Shown: positions 54,985 through 64,000 of the stretch, one piece after another
How the letters are laid out: each line of letters begins with the position of its first letter
Numbering within the stretch: position 1 is the stretch's first letter
Assembly (NCBI RefSeq): GCF_900187565.1
Contig: NZ_FYED01000001.1
Coordinates: 1 to 64,000 of the forward strand
Source: Pseudomonas sp. Irchel 3A7
GTDB lineage: Bacteria; Pseudomonadota; Gammaproteobacteria; Pseudomonadales; Pseudomonadaceae
Length of the DNA: 64,000 nucleotides
Direction: 5' to 3'
The notes under the pieces: model-generated
Told to the model about the DNA's origin: nothing
What the model saw: the letters and a program-made list of their open reading frames with translations, nothing else
The model's database searches: none
Program-made: the position numbers and the translations under genes

Positions 54985-55554
54985 TTATAGCTCTTTTGCG
55001 ACGTCTTCCCCGCAAGACCTCAGATAGCGTTTCAATGCTGCCAAAGAGTCCGGGCAATAAGGCTTTTCCTCGATTTCCCGCAGCACTTGCCCGATCGGCA
55101 AAAAGCGCGCTTCGAGCACCTCTTCCGGTTGCAGGATCAACGGACCGTCCCACACCGCCGAAAATGCCGAACACCAGAGACGATTGCCGGTGTCTTCGAA
55201 GAAAAAATGATCATGGGCGATCAACTCGACCCCACTCACACCCAGCTCCTCTTCCAGCTCCCGGGCTGCCGACTCGGCATAGGTTTCAGTGGCCAGCACC
55301 ATGCCGCCCGCCGCCACGTCCCAATATCCCGGATAGATAGCCTTGCTCAGGGTACGCCGGTGCACGCAGAGTTCACCGGCGGAATTGAACAACATAATGT
55401 AGGTACCGCGCCCGATCAGCCCGCGCTCGCGCAGGTCGGAACGGACCAGGGCGCCCAGCAGGTTGTCCTGCTCGTCGACCCAGGCTATTTGCTCGGCATC
55501 GGACGCCGCCCGGTGGGCGGCCTCGCGCAGGCTATCGATGGAGCTATCGACCAT
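54985..55554 (-). CDS. Nudix hydrolase
   Basis: A 189-residue Nudix protein. The Nudix box GX5EX7REUXEEXGU is seen as G-MVLAT-E-TYAESAA-RELEEE-LG near residues 85-106. It resembles the isopentenyl-diphosphate isomerase-like/YfcD subgroup by its N-terminal WVDEQDNLLG and HRRTLSKAIYPGYWDV. The substrate is unknown. It ends three bases before the DUF2333 gene begins reading in the same direction, implying an operon. Confidence 0.85.
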   Translation of the reverse strand: MVDSSIDSLREAAHRAASDAEQIAWVDEQDNLLGALVRSDLRERGLIGRGTYIMLFNSAGELCVHRRTLSKAIYPGYWDVAAGGMVLATETYAESAARELEEELGVSGVELIAHDHFFFEDTGNRLWCSAFSAVWDGPLILQPEEVLEARFLPIGQVLREIEEKPYCPDSLAALKRYLRSCGEDVAKEL

Positions 55555-55557
55555 GGC

Positions 55558-56625
55558 TCAGCCCTGATTCAGCAGTTGACGCAAATCGATCACCGCCGCG
55601 TTGGCCCGGGAAATATAGTTGGCCATGACCAGCGAGTGGTTGGCCAGCACACCGAAGCCACTGCCGTTGAGAATCATCGGGCTCCACAGCGTTTCCTGCG
55701 ACGCTTCCAGCTCACGAATGATCTGGCGCACGCTGACCGTGGCGTTCTTCTTGGCCAGCACATCGGCAAAATCGACTTCGATGGCGCGCAGCAGGTGCGA
55801 CAAGGCCCAGGCCTGACCACGGGCTTCGTAGAACACGTTGTCGATCTGCAGCCACGGGGTCTCGACGATTTCTTCGTCGACCTGAGGCGCCACGCCCGGC
55901 GCTACGACTTCGGTCTTCAACGCCGTGTTCAGCTTGACCCGGCCAACGCTGGCCGACAGTCGTTGCGACAACGAGCCCAGGCGCGTCCCGACATCACCCA
56001 GCCAGTTGTTCAGGTTGTCGGCGCGGGCATAGAACAGCGCGCTCTTCTGGTTTGGATCGGACAGGCGCGCCTGATAGCGGCTCAGGGAATTGATGCCTTC
56101 CTGATACTCGGACTCACTGGACGGCAACACCCAGCTCTTGTTGTCGAAGTTGAAGCGCGGTTCGGCCTTGGCCAGATCGGCGTCTTCGGCGGACTGCGAC
56201 TGCGAGCGGGCGAAGTCTTTGCGCAGTGCGCGGCTCAAATCACGCACCTGTACCAGCACGCCGTATTCCCAGCTCGGCATGTTGTCCATCCACAGGCCTG
56301 GCGGGAAGCGGTCGTTGGAAATGTAGCCACCCTGCTTGGTCAGCAAAGTACCGGCAACGGTCTTGAGGGTTTCCACGGTGGTGTAACCAACCACCATTTG
56401 CTTGCCTTCCTTTTCGGCGGCCATTTGCGCTGTCTGCTGCACCGGAAACAGCGCGGGCTCCTGGCTCCAGTACCAGCCCAGAGCGATCGCCACCAACAGG
56501 TAGAGGCCGATCAGCGTGGCCAGCGCCCGGCTGAACAATAGGCCGCCCAGGTAACTGCGGGTAGCCGATTTCGGTTCAGCGGCACGTTCAGGCGCGCTAC
56601 CGGCGCGGTTCTTCCAGTCCAGCAT
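55558..56625 (-). CDS. DUF2333 inner-membrane protein
   Basis: A 355-residue protein with one membrane segment near residues 33-52 (ALATLIGLYLLVAIALGWYW) and a large, probably periplasmic, helical domain (SWVLPSSESEYQEGINSLSRY). It matches the gamma-proteobacterial DUF2333 family in length and ending. Function unknown. It is the upstream gene of the Nudix pair. Confidence 0.85.
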   Translation of the reverse strand: MLDWKNRAGSAPERAAEPKSATRSYLGGLLFSRALATLIGLYLLVAIALGWYWSQEPALFPVQQTAQMAAEKEGKQMVVGYTTVETLKTVAGTLLTKQGGYISNDRFPPGLWMDNMPSWEYGVLVQVRDLSRALRKDFARSQSQSAEDADLAKAEPRFNFDNKSWVLPSSESEYQEGINSLSRYQARLSDPNQKSALFYARADNLNNWLGDVGTRLGSLSQRLSASVGRVKLNTALKTEVVAPGVAPQVDEEIVETPWLQIDNVFYEARGQAWALSHLLRAIEVDFADVLAKKNATVSVRQIIRELEASQETLWSPMILNGSGFGVLANHSLVMANYISRANAAVIDLRQLLNQG

Positions 56626-57129
56626 GGCGATATCCTTTCAATCTCTTGGGTTCATCGGTTCGACCACAACCATACAACAACGTGCCTTGGCCCGGCACCC
56701 GCCGTTGGGCTCATGTCGGAAATAAGCTGCCCGGCGCACATAAAAATGCCTGCCCCGCCCACTTTCGAACTCAGAAGCAGTGGGCTAGAGGTGTTTTTCG
56801 TCAGGACTGAAAGATAGCCCTAGGGGAATCCCTTAGCCTTCTGCATCTGGAATTCGGCTTCGATTTACTCTGAAAAAAATCAGAACCCTCTGACGGACGA
56901 TGCCCCCTCACGCCCTCGAAAAAGCCGAGCGACAAGTAGGATAAACCCTGAAAGCCCCCGGCTCATGGGCCTTTGCCTGGAATCGCCAGCCAATTAAAGA
57001 CCCGCCAGTCATAAACTGAATGCGTTCGCGTTGCAGATTATTGACGTACAACACTCATGCAATTGAAAAGAGGTGCTAGCATAGAGCCACCAGTCGACCT
57101 CAGCGTGCACCCTAACTAGTAGTCAGGAT
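56626..57129. other. Long upstream region of gcbA
   Basis: About 500 bp separate the divergent DUF2333 and gcbA genes. No convincing ORF is seen. A weak hairpin TCTGA-AAAAAA-TCAGA is at 56869-56884, and an AT-rich stretch lies at about 57020-57085 before gcbA. It likely contains the two divergent promoters and a long gcbA 5' leader; I see no riboswitch signature. Confidence 0.5.
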
Positions 57130-58800
57130 ATGACCGAGCCAGAAGATCCCAGCCGCGAGCGCCTCAAGCATCACTTTGCCCAGCGGGTCATTCATCAGGC
57201 ACGTCAGATACTTGAGATATGGCAGCGCCTGCAACGCAGCGAGTGGTCCACCCATGATCTGTCGGAACTGAGTGAAGCCAACCTGCGCCTGTTGCGGTTC
57301 GCCGAACGTTTCGAGCAGCCGGAACACATTCAACTGGCACGTCATATCGGCCAATCGCTGGAGGCTGTCGACGCCAATCGCGGACGCCTGAGCAGCGGTT
57401 TGATCACCGATCTCAACCGCTTGATGCAGCGCCTGTCGCGCACCGGTTTGCGCCATGGCGATCAACTCGACCAAACCTTCCTGCCGCCCCTGCGCAAGCC
57501 GATCTACGTGATGCTGCAGGATCACGACCGTGCCGAGCGCCTGGCCAAGCAACTGGAATTCTTCGGGCTCAGCGCCCAATCCCTGGACAGCGTGTCGGCG
57601 TTCCGCTCATCGATGGTCGAGCGCCTGCCGGCAGCCATTGTCATGGACGTGGACTTCAGTGGCCCCGGCGTCGGCCTGAAACTGGCCGCCGAAGCCCAGG
57701 AAGGTCTCGATCATCGCTTGCCGCTACTGTTCTTCAGCCTGCACGAAACCGACACCCCGACCCGCCTGGCCGCGGTGCGCGCCGGCGGCCAGGAGTTCCT
57801 CACCGGTACCCTCGAGGCTTCGAGCCTGCTGGAGAAAATCGAAGTCCTGACCTGTGTCGCCCAGTACGAACCTTATAAAGTGCTGATCATCGATGACTCT
57901 CGTGCCCAGGCCTTGCACACCGAGCGCCTGCTCAACAGTGCGGGGATCGTCACCCGGACCTTGATCGAGCCGATTCAGGCCATGGCCGAACTGGCGGATT
58001 TTCAACCGGACCTGATCATCCTCGACATGTACATGCCGGCCTGCACCGGCACTGAACTGGCCAAGGTGATCCGCCACAACGACCGTTATGTCAGCGTGCC
58101 GATCATTTACTTATCGGCCGAGGACGATCTGGACAAGCAACTCGACGCCATGAGCGAGGGCGGCGACGACTTCCTGACCAAGCCGATCAAACCCCGGCAC
58201 CTGATCACCACCGTGCGCAACCGCGCGGCACGTGCGCGCAATTTAAAGGCGCGAATGGTCCGCGACAGCCTCACCGGTTTGTACAACCACACCCATATTC
58301 TGCAATTGCTCGAAGACTGCTCGTTCCGCGCCCGTCGCGAGAACAAGCCGCTGAGCTTTGCCATGCTCGACATCGACCATTTCAAACGGGTCAACGACAG
58401 CCACGGCCACCCCATGGGCGACCGGGTGATCAAGAGCCTGGCGCTGTTCCTCAAACAGCGGCTGCGCAAAACCGACTTCATCGGCCGATACGGCGGCGAA
58501 GAGTTCGCCATCGTCATGCCCGACACCGACCTCGAAGCAGCCTGGAAAGTACTGGATGAAATCCGCCAGCGCTTTGCCGAAATCCACTATCCGGCTCAAC
58601 CGCAGGACCTGTGGTGCACCTTCAGCGCCGGGGTGGTCGAACTGTGCGAGGACTCCGACGGGCTGTTGATGGCCAACCAGGCGGACGAGGCGCTATACCG
58701 GGCGAAAGGCGCTGGACGCAACCGCGTTCAAGCCGCACGGGAATCAAAGCAAAGTGCCACTTTTTCATCTCAATCGAGCGCTTCCGTCATAACCCTGTAA
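57130..58800 (+). CDS. gcbA: Diguanylate cyclase GcbA
   Basis: A 556-residue response-regulator diguanylate cyclase. A helical N-terminal part is followed by a degenerate receiver-like domain (about 125-245), a second canonical receiver with Asp299 in IILDMYMP, and a GGDEF domain whose active-site GGEEF is residues 455-459. The allosteric I-site RKTD lies five residues upstream. GcbA synthesises c-di-GMP and promotes attachment and biofilm formation in P. fluorescens and P. aeruginosa. The neighbourhood (before ctpL, dsbD, aroQ, accB) matches P. aeruginosa PA4843. Confidence 0.9.
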   Translation: MTEPEDPSRERLKHHFAQRVIHQARQILEIWQRLQRSEWSTHDLSELSEANLRLLRFAERFEQPEHIQLARHIGQSLEAVDANRGRLSSGLITDLNRLMQRLSRTGLRHGDQLDQTFLPPLRKPIYVMLQDHDRAERLAKQLEFFGLSAQSLDSVSAFRSSMVERLPAAIVMDVDFSGPGVGLKLAAEAQEGLDHRLPLLFFSLHETDTPTRLAAVRAGGQEFLTGTLEASSLLEKIEVLTCVAQYEPYKVLIIDDSRAQALHTERLLNSAGIVTRTLIEPIQAMAELADFQPDLIILDMYMPACTGTELAKVIRHNDRYVSVPIIYLSAEDDLDKQLDAMSEGGDDFLTKPIKPRHLITTVRNRAARARNLKARMVRDSLTGLYNHTHILQLLEDCSFRARRENKPLSFAMLDIDHFKRVNDSHGHPMGDRVIKSLALFLKQRLRKTDFIGRYGGEEFAIVMPDTDLEAAWKVLDEIRQRFAEIHYPAQPQDLWCTFSAGVVELCEDSDGLLMANQADEALYRAKGAGRNRVQAARESKQSATFSSQSSASVITL

Positions 58801-58852
58801 CAGAAACGCAATAACTTCAGGCACTTACCATTCTGCCGTTGGTAGTCCCGCG

Positions 58853-60799
58853 ATGCGCCTGAAGCTGCTGACCAATCTCAATACCCTCCTTTTAGTCGCC
58901 GTGTGCGTGGCCCTTGGCGCCACGCTCTGGTGGTCGCAAAAAGCCCTGGAGCGCCCCTACCTATTAATGGAGCGTTACCTGGGTTTGTCCCAGCAGTTCC
59001 AAAATGAAGTGGCGCGTAACATCGAGGACTACCTCGCCAGCGGCGATGCCCTGCGTTTGAGCAGCGCCGGCCAGGCCATCGACAACCTGCAAAAGCAACT
59101 CGGGGAATTGCCACCGGCATTGGCCGAAACGTTGCGCCCGAGCCTGTCGAACCTCAATGAATTCAGCAAAACCGACTTGTTGGCCGCCGGCAAACTCGCG
59201 GGCGACCCGCAGGCTCTGCTGTTACAAGCCGAACGCGAACTGGGCGCCAGCCTGGATCAGCTCAGCCAGTACGCCAACGGCAATGCGGCCTACCTGACAC
59301 CCCTGCTCGCCGCCTCCCAGCATCTGGGCAAACTGTCGCTGGCCCGGGACAAACTGGTCAGCAGCGGTCGCAGTGAACTGGCCGCCGATGTCGAGCGCGA
59401 AGTCAGCAACATCCGCACCCAGGCCGGACAACTCGACGCCCTGCCGCTGCTCGGCGTGGCGGCCAGTAGTGAATCGAACACCGATGATTTCGCCGCGATG
59501 ATGGGCCTGGAGAACACTGAGCAAGCCGTCGCCGAAGATGCCGGGGTCGGCCTCAAGCGCGAGCTCAACAGTTTGCTCGGCCGCTACCCGGCGGAACTGG
59601 CTCGCACCCGTGATCAAATCCAGAAACGCGCCGACCTCAGTGCCGCGACCCACCTGAAAATCGCCGACGTACAACAGGCGATTGCCGGCCTGGAGCCGGT
59701 GGTGCGCGCCCAGCACGGGCAGATCCAGGGAGAAGTGCGACTGATGCAAGGGGTGATGATCGCCCTGATTCTGCTGATCGCCTTGCTCATCGACACCCTG
59801 CAACGGCGCCTGGCCCGCACGCTGACCAACCTCGCACCCGCGCTCTCGACCTGGGCCGAGGGTGACTTCAGCCAGGACATCCAGCTGGGCAAGACCAACC
59901 GCGAACTGCATGACATCGAAGCATCGCTCAACCGCTTGCGCGCCTATCTGGTGGATCTGGTGGGAACGATTCGCCTCAACGCCGAGCAAGTCGCAGGCAG
60001 CAGCCGCACCCTGGCCGAGCTGAGCAATGACCTGCACAGCGGCGCCGAACATCAGGCCGGTGATACCGCGTTGATCCGCGACTCCCTCGGCGAACTGGAA
60101 GCGACCATCCAGCAAGTCGCCGGCGATGCCAGCCAGGCCGCCGACGCCAGCCGCCATGCCGGACTGGCGGTGGAACACGGGCAGAAAGTCATCGGTTTAA
60201 GCCTCACCGGCCTGCATGCGCTGGTGGGTGAAGTGCAAGGCAATGCGCAGATGATCGAGCATCTGGCCGAAGAGTCCGCGACCATCGGCGGCGTGCTGAC
60301 GGTGATCCGTTCGATCGCCGACCAGACCAACCTGCTGGCGCTGAACGCAGCCATTGAAGCGGCACGGGCCGGGGAAATGGGCCGCGGTTTTGCCGTGGTG
60401 GCCGAAGAAGTCCGCTCGCTGGCACAACGCACCGCCGGCGCCACGGCCGAGATCCAGACCTTGATCGCCGGCCTGCAAACCGCGGCACGGCAATCGGTCG
60501 AAGGCATGCGCGCCCAGGTCGAGCACGCCGAAGCCACGGCCAACCAGGCCCAGGCGGCCGACGGGGCGCTGGATAAAATCGTCGGGGCAATCCAGACCAT
60601 TTCCGACACCGCCGTACGCATCGCCGATGTAACCGCCCAGCAGAGCGGCGCCGTCAGCGAGATTCGCGATCACAGCGAACGCATTCACCAATTGGGTGGG
60701 GATAACTTGCTGCGCATCGGCGAAGGACGTGAGCAGGGGGAAAACCTGCTGGTGTTGGGTGGGCGTCTGCACACAGCCGTTCAGGCCTTCCGCGTCTGA
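58853..60799 (+). CDS. ctpL: Chemoreceptor CtpL (phosphate taxis)
   Basis: A 648-residue methyl-accepting chemotaxis protein. TM1 is about residues 9-28, a helical bimodular-type periplasmic domain follows, TM2 about 300-317, then HAMP and the signalling domain with [20 protein letters not shown] from residue 490. In P. aeruginosa the syntenic CtpL (PA4844) mediates inorganic phosphate taxis. It follows gcbA by 52 bp, a possible co-transcription. Confidence 0.85.
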   Translation: MRLKLLTNLNTLLLVAVCVALGATLWWSQKALERPYLLMERYLGLSQQFQNEVARNIEDYLASGDALRLSSAGQAIDNLQKQLGELPPALAETLRPSLSNLNEFSKTDLLAAGKLAGDPQALLLQAERELGASLDQLSQYANGNAAYLTPLLAASQHLGKLSLARDKLVSSGRSELAADVEREVSNIRTQAGQLDALPLLGVAASSESNTDDFAAMMGLENTEQAVAEDAGVGLKRELNSLLGRYPAELARTRDQIQKRADLSAATHLKIADVQQAIAGLEPVVRAQHGQIQGEVRLMQGVMIALILLIALLIDTLQRRLARTLTNLAPALSTWAEGDFSQDIQLGKTNRELHDIEASLNRLRAYLVDLVGTIRLNAEQVAGSSRTLAELSNDLHSGAEHQAGDTALIRDSLGELEATIQQVAGDASQAADASRHAGLAVEHGQKVIGLSLTGLHALVGEVQGNAQMIEHLAEESATIGGVLTVIRSIADQTNLLALNAAIEAARAGEMGRGFAVVAEEVRSLAQRTAGATAEIQTLIAGLQTAARQSVEGMRAQVEHAEATANQAQAADGALDKIVGAIQTISDTAVRIADVTAQQSGAVSEIRDHSERIHQLGGDNLLRIGEGREQGENLLVLGGRLHTAVQAFRV

Positions 60800-60808
60800 T
60801 CCAGAGCT

Positions 60809-60887
60809 TTCGCGAGCAGTCTCGCCCCCACATTTGATTTGTGCATGACGCAGATCCCCTGTGGGAGCGAGCCTGCTCGCGAAAGCG
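60809..60887. repeat. REP doublet, tail to tail (left copy diverged)
   Basis: TTTCGCGAGCAGTCTCGCCC (left, two changes) and TGTGGGAGCGAGCCTGCTCG (right), between ctpL and dsbD. Confidence 0.85.
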
Positions 60888-60972
60888 CCGTAACATTCAC
60901 CCTCAAACTCCCACCCTGCACACCCCTCGACTGTCCGCTATCATGCCCCCAACCCCGATACGCGAGACCGTC

Positions 60973-62715
60973 ATGCGCCGTTTGCTTTGCCTGTTGCTTT
61001 TAGTGCTCGCCCTGCCGGCCACCGCCGGCGGGTTGCTGGACAGTCGCCCCAGCTCCTCCCTGGGCTCGATCAACAACAGCGCCGACTTCCTGCCGGTGCG
61101 CGAAGCCTTTCAGTTGAGCCTGGTAGAAAGCACCCCGCAATCGATCAAACTGCGCTTCGTCGCCACCGAGGGTTATTACCTCTACCGACATCGCTTCCAG
61201 TTTCGCGCCGACCCGGTCGATGTGTCCCTCGGTCCGGCGCAATTGCCCAAGGGCGAACAGAAACACGACGAGTACTTCGGCGATGTCGAGGTCTACCGCG
61301 GCATTCTCGATGTCGAACTGCCGCGCACCGATCAGCGGGCATTCACGCTCGCCGTGACTTATCAGGGGTGCGCCGACAAAGGCCTGTGCTATCCACCCGA
61401 AACCGAACGCTTGAGTATCGATGGCAGCGGAACAACGACTACCCACCATTGGAGTTGGCGTGAACTGGCGCTGTTCTTCCTCGCAGGCTTGGGCCTGACC
61501 TTTACGCCGTGCGTGCTGCCGATGCTGCCGATTCTTTCCGGCGTGGTGTTGCGTGGTCAGGTCGGTGGCTGGCGCGGTTTCAATCTTTCCCTGGCTTACG
61601 TACTGCCAATGGCCCTCTGTTTCGCGTTGTTCGGCGCACTCATGGGGATGTTCGGCGCGCAACTCAATCTGCAGGCGCGATTGCAATCAGCCTGGGTGCT
61701 GGTACCGTTTGCGATGTTTTTCGCACTGTTTGCCCTGGCGATGTTTGGTGTATTCGAACTCAGGTTGCCGCATGCGATCAGCAGTCGACTGGACCGCATT
61801 GCCGGGCGTACAGAAGGCGGTTCGCTGTGGGGTGCAGCCGTGTTGGGCGTGGTGTCCAGCCTGCTGGTTTCGCCCTGCGTTTCGGCACCTCTGGCCGGAG
61901 CACTGCTGTATATCAGCGCCAGCGGCGATGCCTTGGGCGGCGGCCTGAAACTGTTCATGCTCGGCCTCGGCATGGGCGCCCCGCTGCTGCTGGTGGCCAC
62001 GGGTGGGGCCGCCTGGCTGCCGAAAAGCGGACCCTGGCTGATCTACGTGAAAAACGCCATTGGGGTGTTGTTGCTGGGATTGGCGATCGGCTTGCTCAGT
62101 CGGGTATTACCGGGCCAAATCACCTTGCTGCTGATCGGTTTGCTCGCCGGGGGCGTCGGTTTGTTCATGGGCGCGCTGGAATTCGTCTACAAACCGCCGC
62201 GAAAGCGCCTGGGCCAACTGCTCGGCATGTTCCTGCTGTTTTATGCACTGGCCTGCTGGTATGGCGGGTTCAGCGGCCAGAGCGATCCGCTCAACCCGAT
62301 CGGCCCGTCGCGCACGGTTGTCGCTACCGGGCAAGCGCCCAACACCAACGCCTGGCAAACCATCAGCACGCCGGCGGACCTCGACCGCGTACTTGCCCAA
62401 GCCCGTTCGTCCGGTACTCCGCTGCTGCTCGACTGGTATGCGGACTGGTGCATCAGCTGCAAAGTCATCGAACACGAAGTACTCAACGACGCCACCGTCG
62501 TCGAACGTCTCAAGGGCTATCGACTGATTCGCTTCGATATCACCGCGAGCAACGCCGAACAACGGGCGCTGCTCGACCGCTACAAGCTCTTCGGCCCCCC
62601 GGCACTGATGTTTTTCGGCAGAGACGGGGCCGAACGCGCCGACGTGCGGGTGATCGGCGAGATCAGTGCTGCGGACTTCGCCGAACGTGTCGCCAGGGCG
62701 AATGACCGGATTTAA
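60973..62715 (+). CDS. dsbD: Thiol:disulfide interchange protein DsbD
   Basis: A 580-residue electron carrier moving reducing power from cytoplasmic thioredoxin to periplasmic partners. A signal peptide (MRRLLCLLLLVLALPATAGG) leads to the alpha domain with the CADKGLCYPP cysteine pair, eight membrane helices with the paired cysteines in FTPCVLP and VSPCVSAPL, and a C-terminal thioredoxin domain with WCISC. ATG at 60973 is chosen from the signal peptide. It is called DipZ in P. aeruginosa. Confidence 0.93.
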   Translation: MRRLLCLLLLVLALPATAGGLLDSRPSSSLGSINNSADFLPVREAFQLSLVESTPQSIKLRFVATEGYYLYRHRFQFRADPVDVSLGPAQLPKGEQKHDEYFGDVEVYRGILDVELPRTDQRAFTLAVTYQGCADKGLCYPPETERLSIDGSGTTTTHHWSWRELALFFLAGLGLTFTPCVLPMLPILSGVVLRGQVGGWRGFNLSLAYVLPMALCFALFGALMGMFGAQLNLQARLQSAWVLVPFAMFFALFALAMFGVFELRLPHAISSRLDRIAGRTEGGSLWGAAVLGVVSSLLVSPCVSAPLAGALLYISASGDALGGGLKLFMLGLGMGAPLLLVATGGAAWLPKSGPWLIYVKNAIGVLLLGLAIGLLSRVLPGQITLLLIGLLAGGVGLFMGALEFVYKPPRKRLGQLLGMFLLFYALACWYGGFSGQSDPLNPIGPSRTVVATGQAPNTNAWQTISTPADLDRVLAQARSSGTPLLLDWYADWCISCKVIEHEVLNDATVVERLKGYRLIRFDITASNAEQRALLDRYKLFGPPALMFFGRDGAERADVRVIGEISAADFAERVARANDRI

Positions 62716-62769
62716 TCAAGCAGTCATATATTTCGCGCAAACATCGGACATCGTGCTGGCTTTTGCAGA

Positions 62770-62798
62770 GAACTGGACAGTCACAAAGGCTTTGCGGC
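62770..62798 (+). promoter_or_regulatory. Candidate promoter for aroQ-accBC
   Basis: TGGACA and GCATAG are separated by 17 bp in the 132-bp gap upstream of aroQ (about 62774-62802, by eye). The match is poor at the -10, so this is tentative. Confidence 0.3.
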
Positions 62799-62847
62799 AT
62801 AGTCGCCGGGTTCTGACATTTGCACTTGGATAACAAAGGAACAGCCG

Positions 62848-63300
62848 ATGGCGACGCTACTGGTTCTGCATGGACCCAACCTGAACATGCTTGGCACCCG
62901 TGAGCCGGGCACCTACGGCGCCACGACACTGGCGCAGATCAACCAGGACCTGGAACGCCGCGCCCGTGAAGCCGGCCACCATTTGCTGCACCTGCAAAGC
63001 AACGCCGAGTACGAATTGATCGACCGCATCCACGCCGCCCGCAGCGAAGGTGTGGACTTCATTCTGATCAACCCAGCAGCTTTTACACATACAAGTGTCG
63101 CATTACGTGACGCGCTGCTGGCGGTGAGCATCCCATTCATCGAAGTGCATTTGTCTAACGTGCACAAACGCGAACCTTTCCGCCATCACTCTTACTTCTC
63201 CGACGTAGCGGTGGGAGTGATCTGCGGCCTTGGCGCCAGCGGTTATCGACTGGCCCTGGAGGCCGCCCTAGAGCAGCTTGAAAGACCGGCAACAGCTTGA
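62848..63300 (+). CDS. aroQ: Type II 3-dehydroquinate dehydratase
   Basis: A 150-residue dodecameric-type dehydroquinase of the shikimate pathway. Motifs: [16 protein letters not shown] (catalytic Tyr in the flexible loop), [23 protein letters not shown] and [17 protein letters not shown]. It removes water from 3-dehydroquinate. AAAGGAA precedes the ATG. It leads the aroQ-accB-accC group as in other pseudomonads. Confidence 0.95.
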   Translation: MATLLVLHGPNLNMLGTREPGTYGATTLAQINQDLERRAREAGHHLLHLQSNAEYELIDRIHAARSEGVDFILINPAAFTHTSVALRDALLAVSIPFIEVHLSNVHKREPFRHHSYFSDVAVGVICGLGASGYRLALEAALEQLERPATA

Positions 63301-63348
63301 ACAACAAGCGTTAAACGCCCCTGACCGACCCTTGGGAGTTGATGATTC

Positions 63349-63813
63349 ATGGATATCCGTAAAGTTAAGAAACTGATCGAATTGCTGGAAGAGTCCGGCA
63401 TCGACGAGCTCGAGATCAAGGAAGGCGAAGAGTCTGTACGCATCAGCCGTCATAGCAAGACACCGGCTCAGCAGTACTACGCACCGGCTCCAATGCCTGC
63501 TCCGGCTGCCGCGCCTGTCGCTGCCGCCGCTCCGGCTGCCGCTGCAGCCCCCGCTGCTCCGGCCGCACCCGCACTGAACGGCGCCGTTGCCCGTTCGCCG
63601 ATGGTCGGTACGTTCTATCGCAAGTCTTCGCCAACCTCGCCGTCCTTCGTTGAAGTCGGCCAGACCGTGAAGAAAGGCGACACCCTGTGCATCGTTGAAG
63701 CCATGAAGATGATGAACCACATCGAAGCTGAATCCAGCGGTGTGATCGAATCCATCCTCGTCGAAGACGGCCAGCCGGTTGAGTACGACCAACCGCTGTT
63801 CACCATCGTTTGA
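63349..63813 (+). CDS. accB: Biotin carboxyl carrier protein of acetyl-CoA carboxylase
   Basis: A 154-residue BCCP. The N-terminal helical part is followed by an alanine/proline-rich flexible linker (residues about 48-80) and the biotinyl domain with the biotinylated lysine in EAMKMMNH near residue 120. It carries biotin between the carboxylase and carboxyltransferase of acetyl-CoA carboxylase. It sits 48 bp after aroQ and 17 bp before accC. Confidence 0.95.
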   Translation: MDIRKVKKLIELLEESGIDELEIKEGEESVRISRHSKTPAQQYYAPAPMPAPAAAPVAAAAPAAAAAPAAPAAPALNGAVARSPMVGTFYRKSSPTSPSFVEVGQTVKKGDTLCIVEAMKMMNHIEAESSGVIESILVEDGQPVEYDQPLFTIV

Positions 63814-63830
63814 ACCGCGGAGAGCCTTTG

Positions 63831-64000
63831 ATGACTGCGAAGTTGGAAAAAGTTCTGATCGCCAACCGCGGTGAGATCGCACTGCGGATTCTGCGCGCCT
63901 GCAAAGAGATGGGCATCAAGACCGTCGCCGTTTATTCCAAGGCTGACAAGGAACTGATGCACCTGGGCCTGGCAGACGAATCCGTCTGCATCGGTCCGGC
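63831..64000 (+). CDS. accC: Biotin carboxylase of acetyl-CoA carboxylase (start only, runs off the window)
   Basis: The first 56 codons of accC are present: [24 protein letters not shown] start ([20 protein letters not shown]), then [19 protein letters not shown]. The ANRGEIA motif is the conserved N-terminal ATP-grasp start. The window ends inside the gene. ATG at 63831 is chosen over the overlapping TTG at 63828. Confidence 0.93.
   Translation, partial: MTAKLEKVLIANRGEIALRILRACKEMGIKTVAVYSKADKELMHLGLADESVCIGP

Noticed and set aside
55087..56541. A 484-codon frame opposite the Nudix and DUF2333 genes
   Set aside because: It spans two real minus-strand genes and shows no protein features.

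Overview
This window is chromosomal DNA from a GC-rich Pseudomonas, most likely of the P. fluorescens group. The assignment rests on gene content and order (beta-alanine catabolism, copA/cueR, Flp-Tad with pprA/pprB, speA, gcbA, ctpL, dsbD, aroQ, accB, accC), which matches from memory the P. putida and P. aeruginosa gene orders, and on at least 15 copies of the fluorescent-pseudomonad REP palindrome. No phage, plasmid, integrase, IS element, tRNA or CRISPR array was seen. Assignments come from reading the sequence; no database search was run.

Layout. 1-430: leader of a minus-strand rRNA operon with three tandem strong promoters; the 16S gene should lie just left of the window. 0.5-5.9 kb: beta-alanine/malonate-semialdehyde catabolism (mmsA, bauA) with its divergent LysR regulator, a RutR-like TetR regulator and YigZ. 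5.85-6.23 kb: AT-rich intergenic region with two perfect DnaA boxes. 6.2-16.8 kb: a MerR regulator facing an unknown membrane protein, an SDR, 8-oxoguanine deaminase, a Ca2+/H+ antiporter, an adenosine/adenine deaminase, ArsR and LysR regulators, a YgiN-like monooxygenase, a quinone-oxidoreductase-like enzyme, a 56-residue protein and a Bcr/CflA efflux pump. 16.9-20.6 kb: copper module copZ, an unknown secreted protein, copA and cueR, with two CueR operators.

20.8-28.8 kb: a RIO-type kinase, a dCACHE chemoreceptor, an AraC regulator and a three-enzyme acyl-CoA set (thiolase, long FabG, MaoC). 28.9-45.3 kb: a complete Flp-Tad type IVb pilus locus: an orphan receiver, flp, rcpC-rcpA-tadZ-tadA-tadB-tadC-tadD plus a DUF3613-like gene, then pprB, fppA, tadF, pprA and tadG. 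A 0.9-kb REP- and hairpin-rich stretch separates structural from regulatory genes. 45.5-49.9 kb: two DUF4136 lipoproteins, cmoM, a MazG-like hydrolase, a small membrane protein and a MATE pump. 49.9-52.0 kb: an isolated two-gene type VI module (short VgrG and DUF4123 adaptor) with no evident effector.

52.2-64 kb: speA, a structured intergenic element, yciH, a Nudix hydrolase, DUF2333, the diguanylate cyclase gcbA, the chemoreceptor ctpL, dsbD, aroQ, accB and the start of accC. Surface behaviour is a recurring theme: Flp pili, GcbA and two chemoreceptors. The least explained parts are the VgrG/DUF4123 pair, the yciH-speA nested hairpin, the hairpin string at 38.42-38.61 kb, the DnaA-box region and the MerR/membrane-protein pair.
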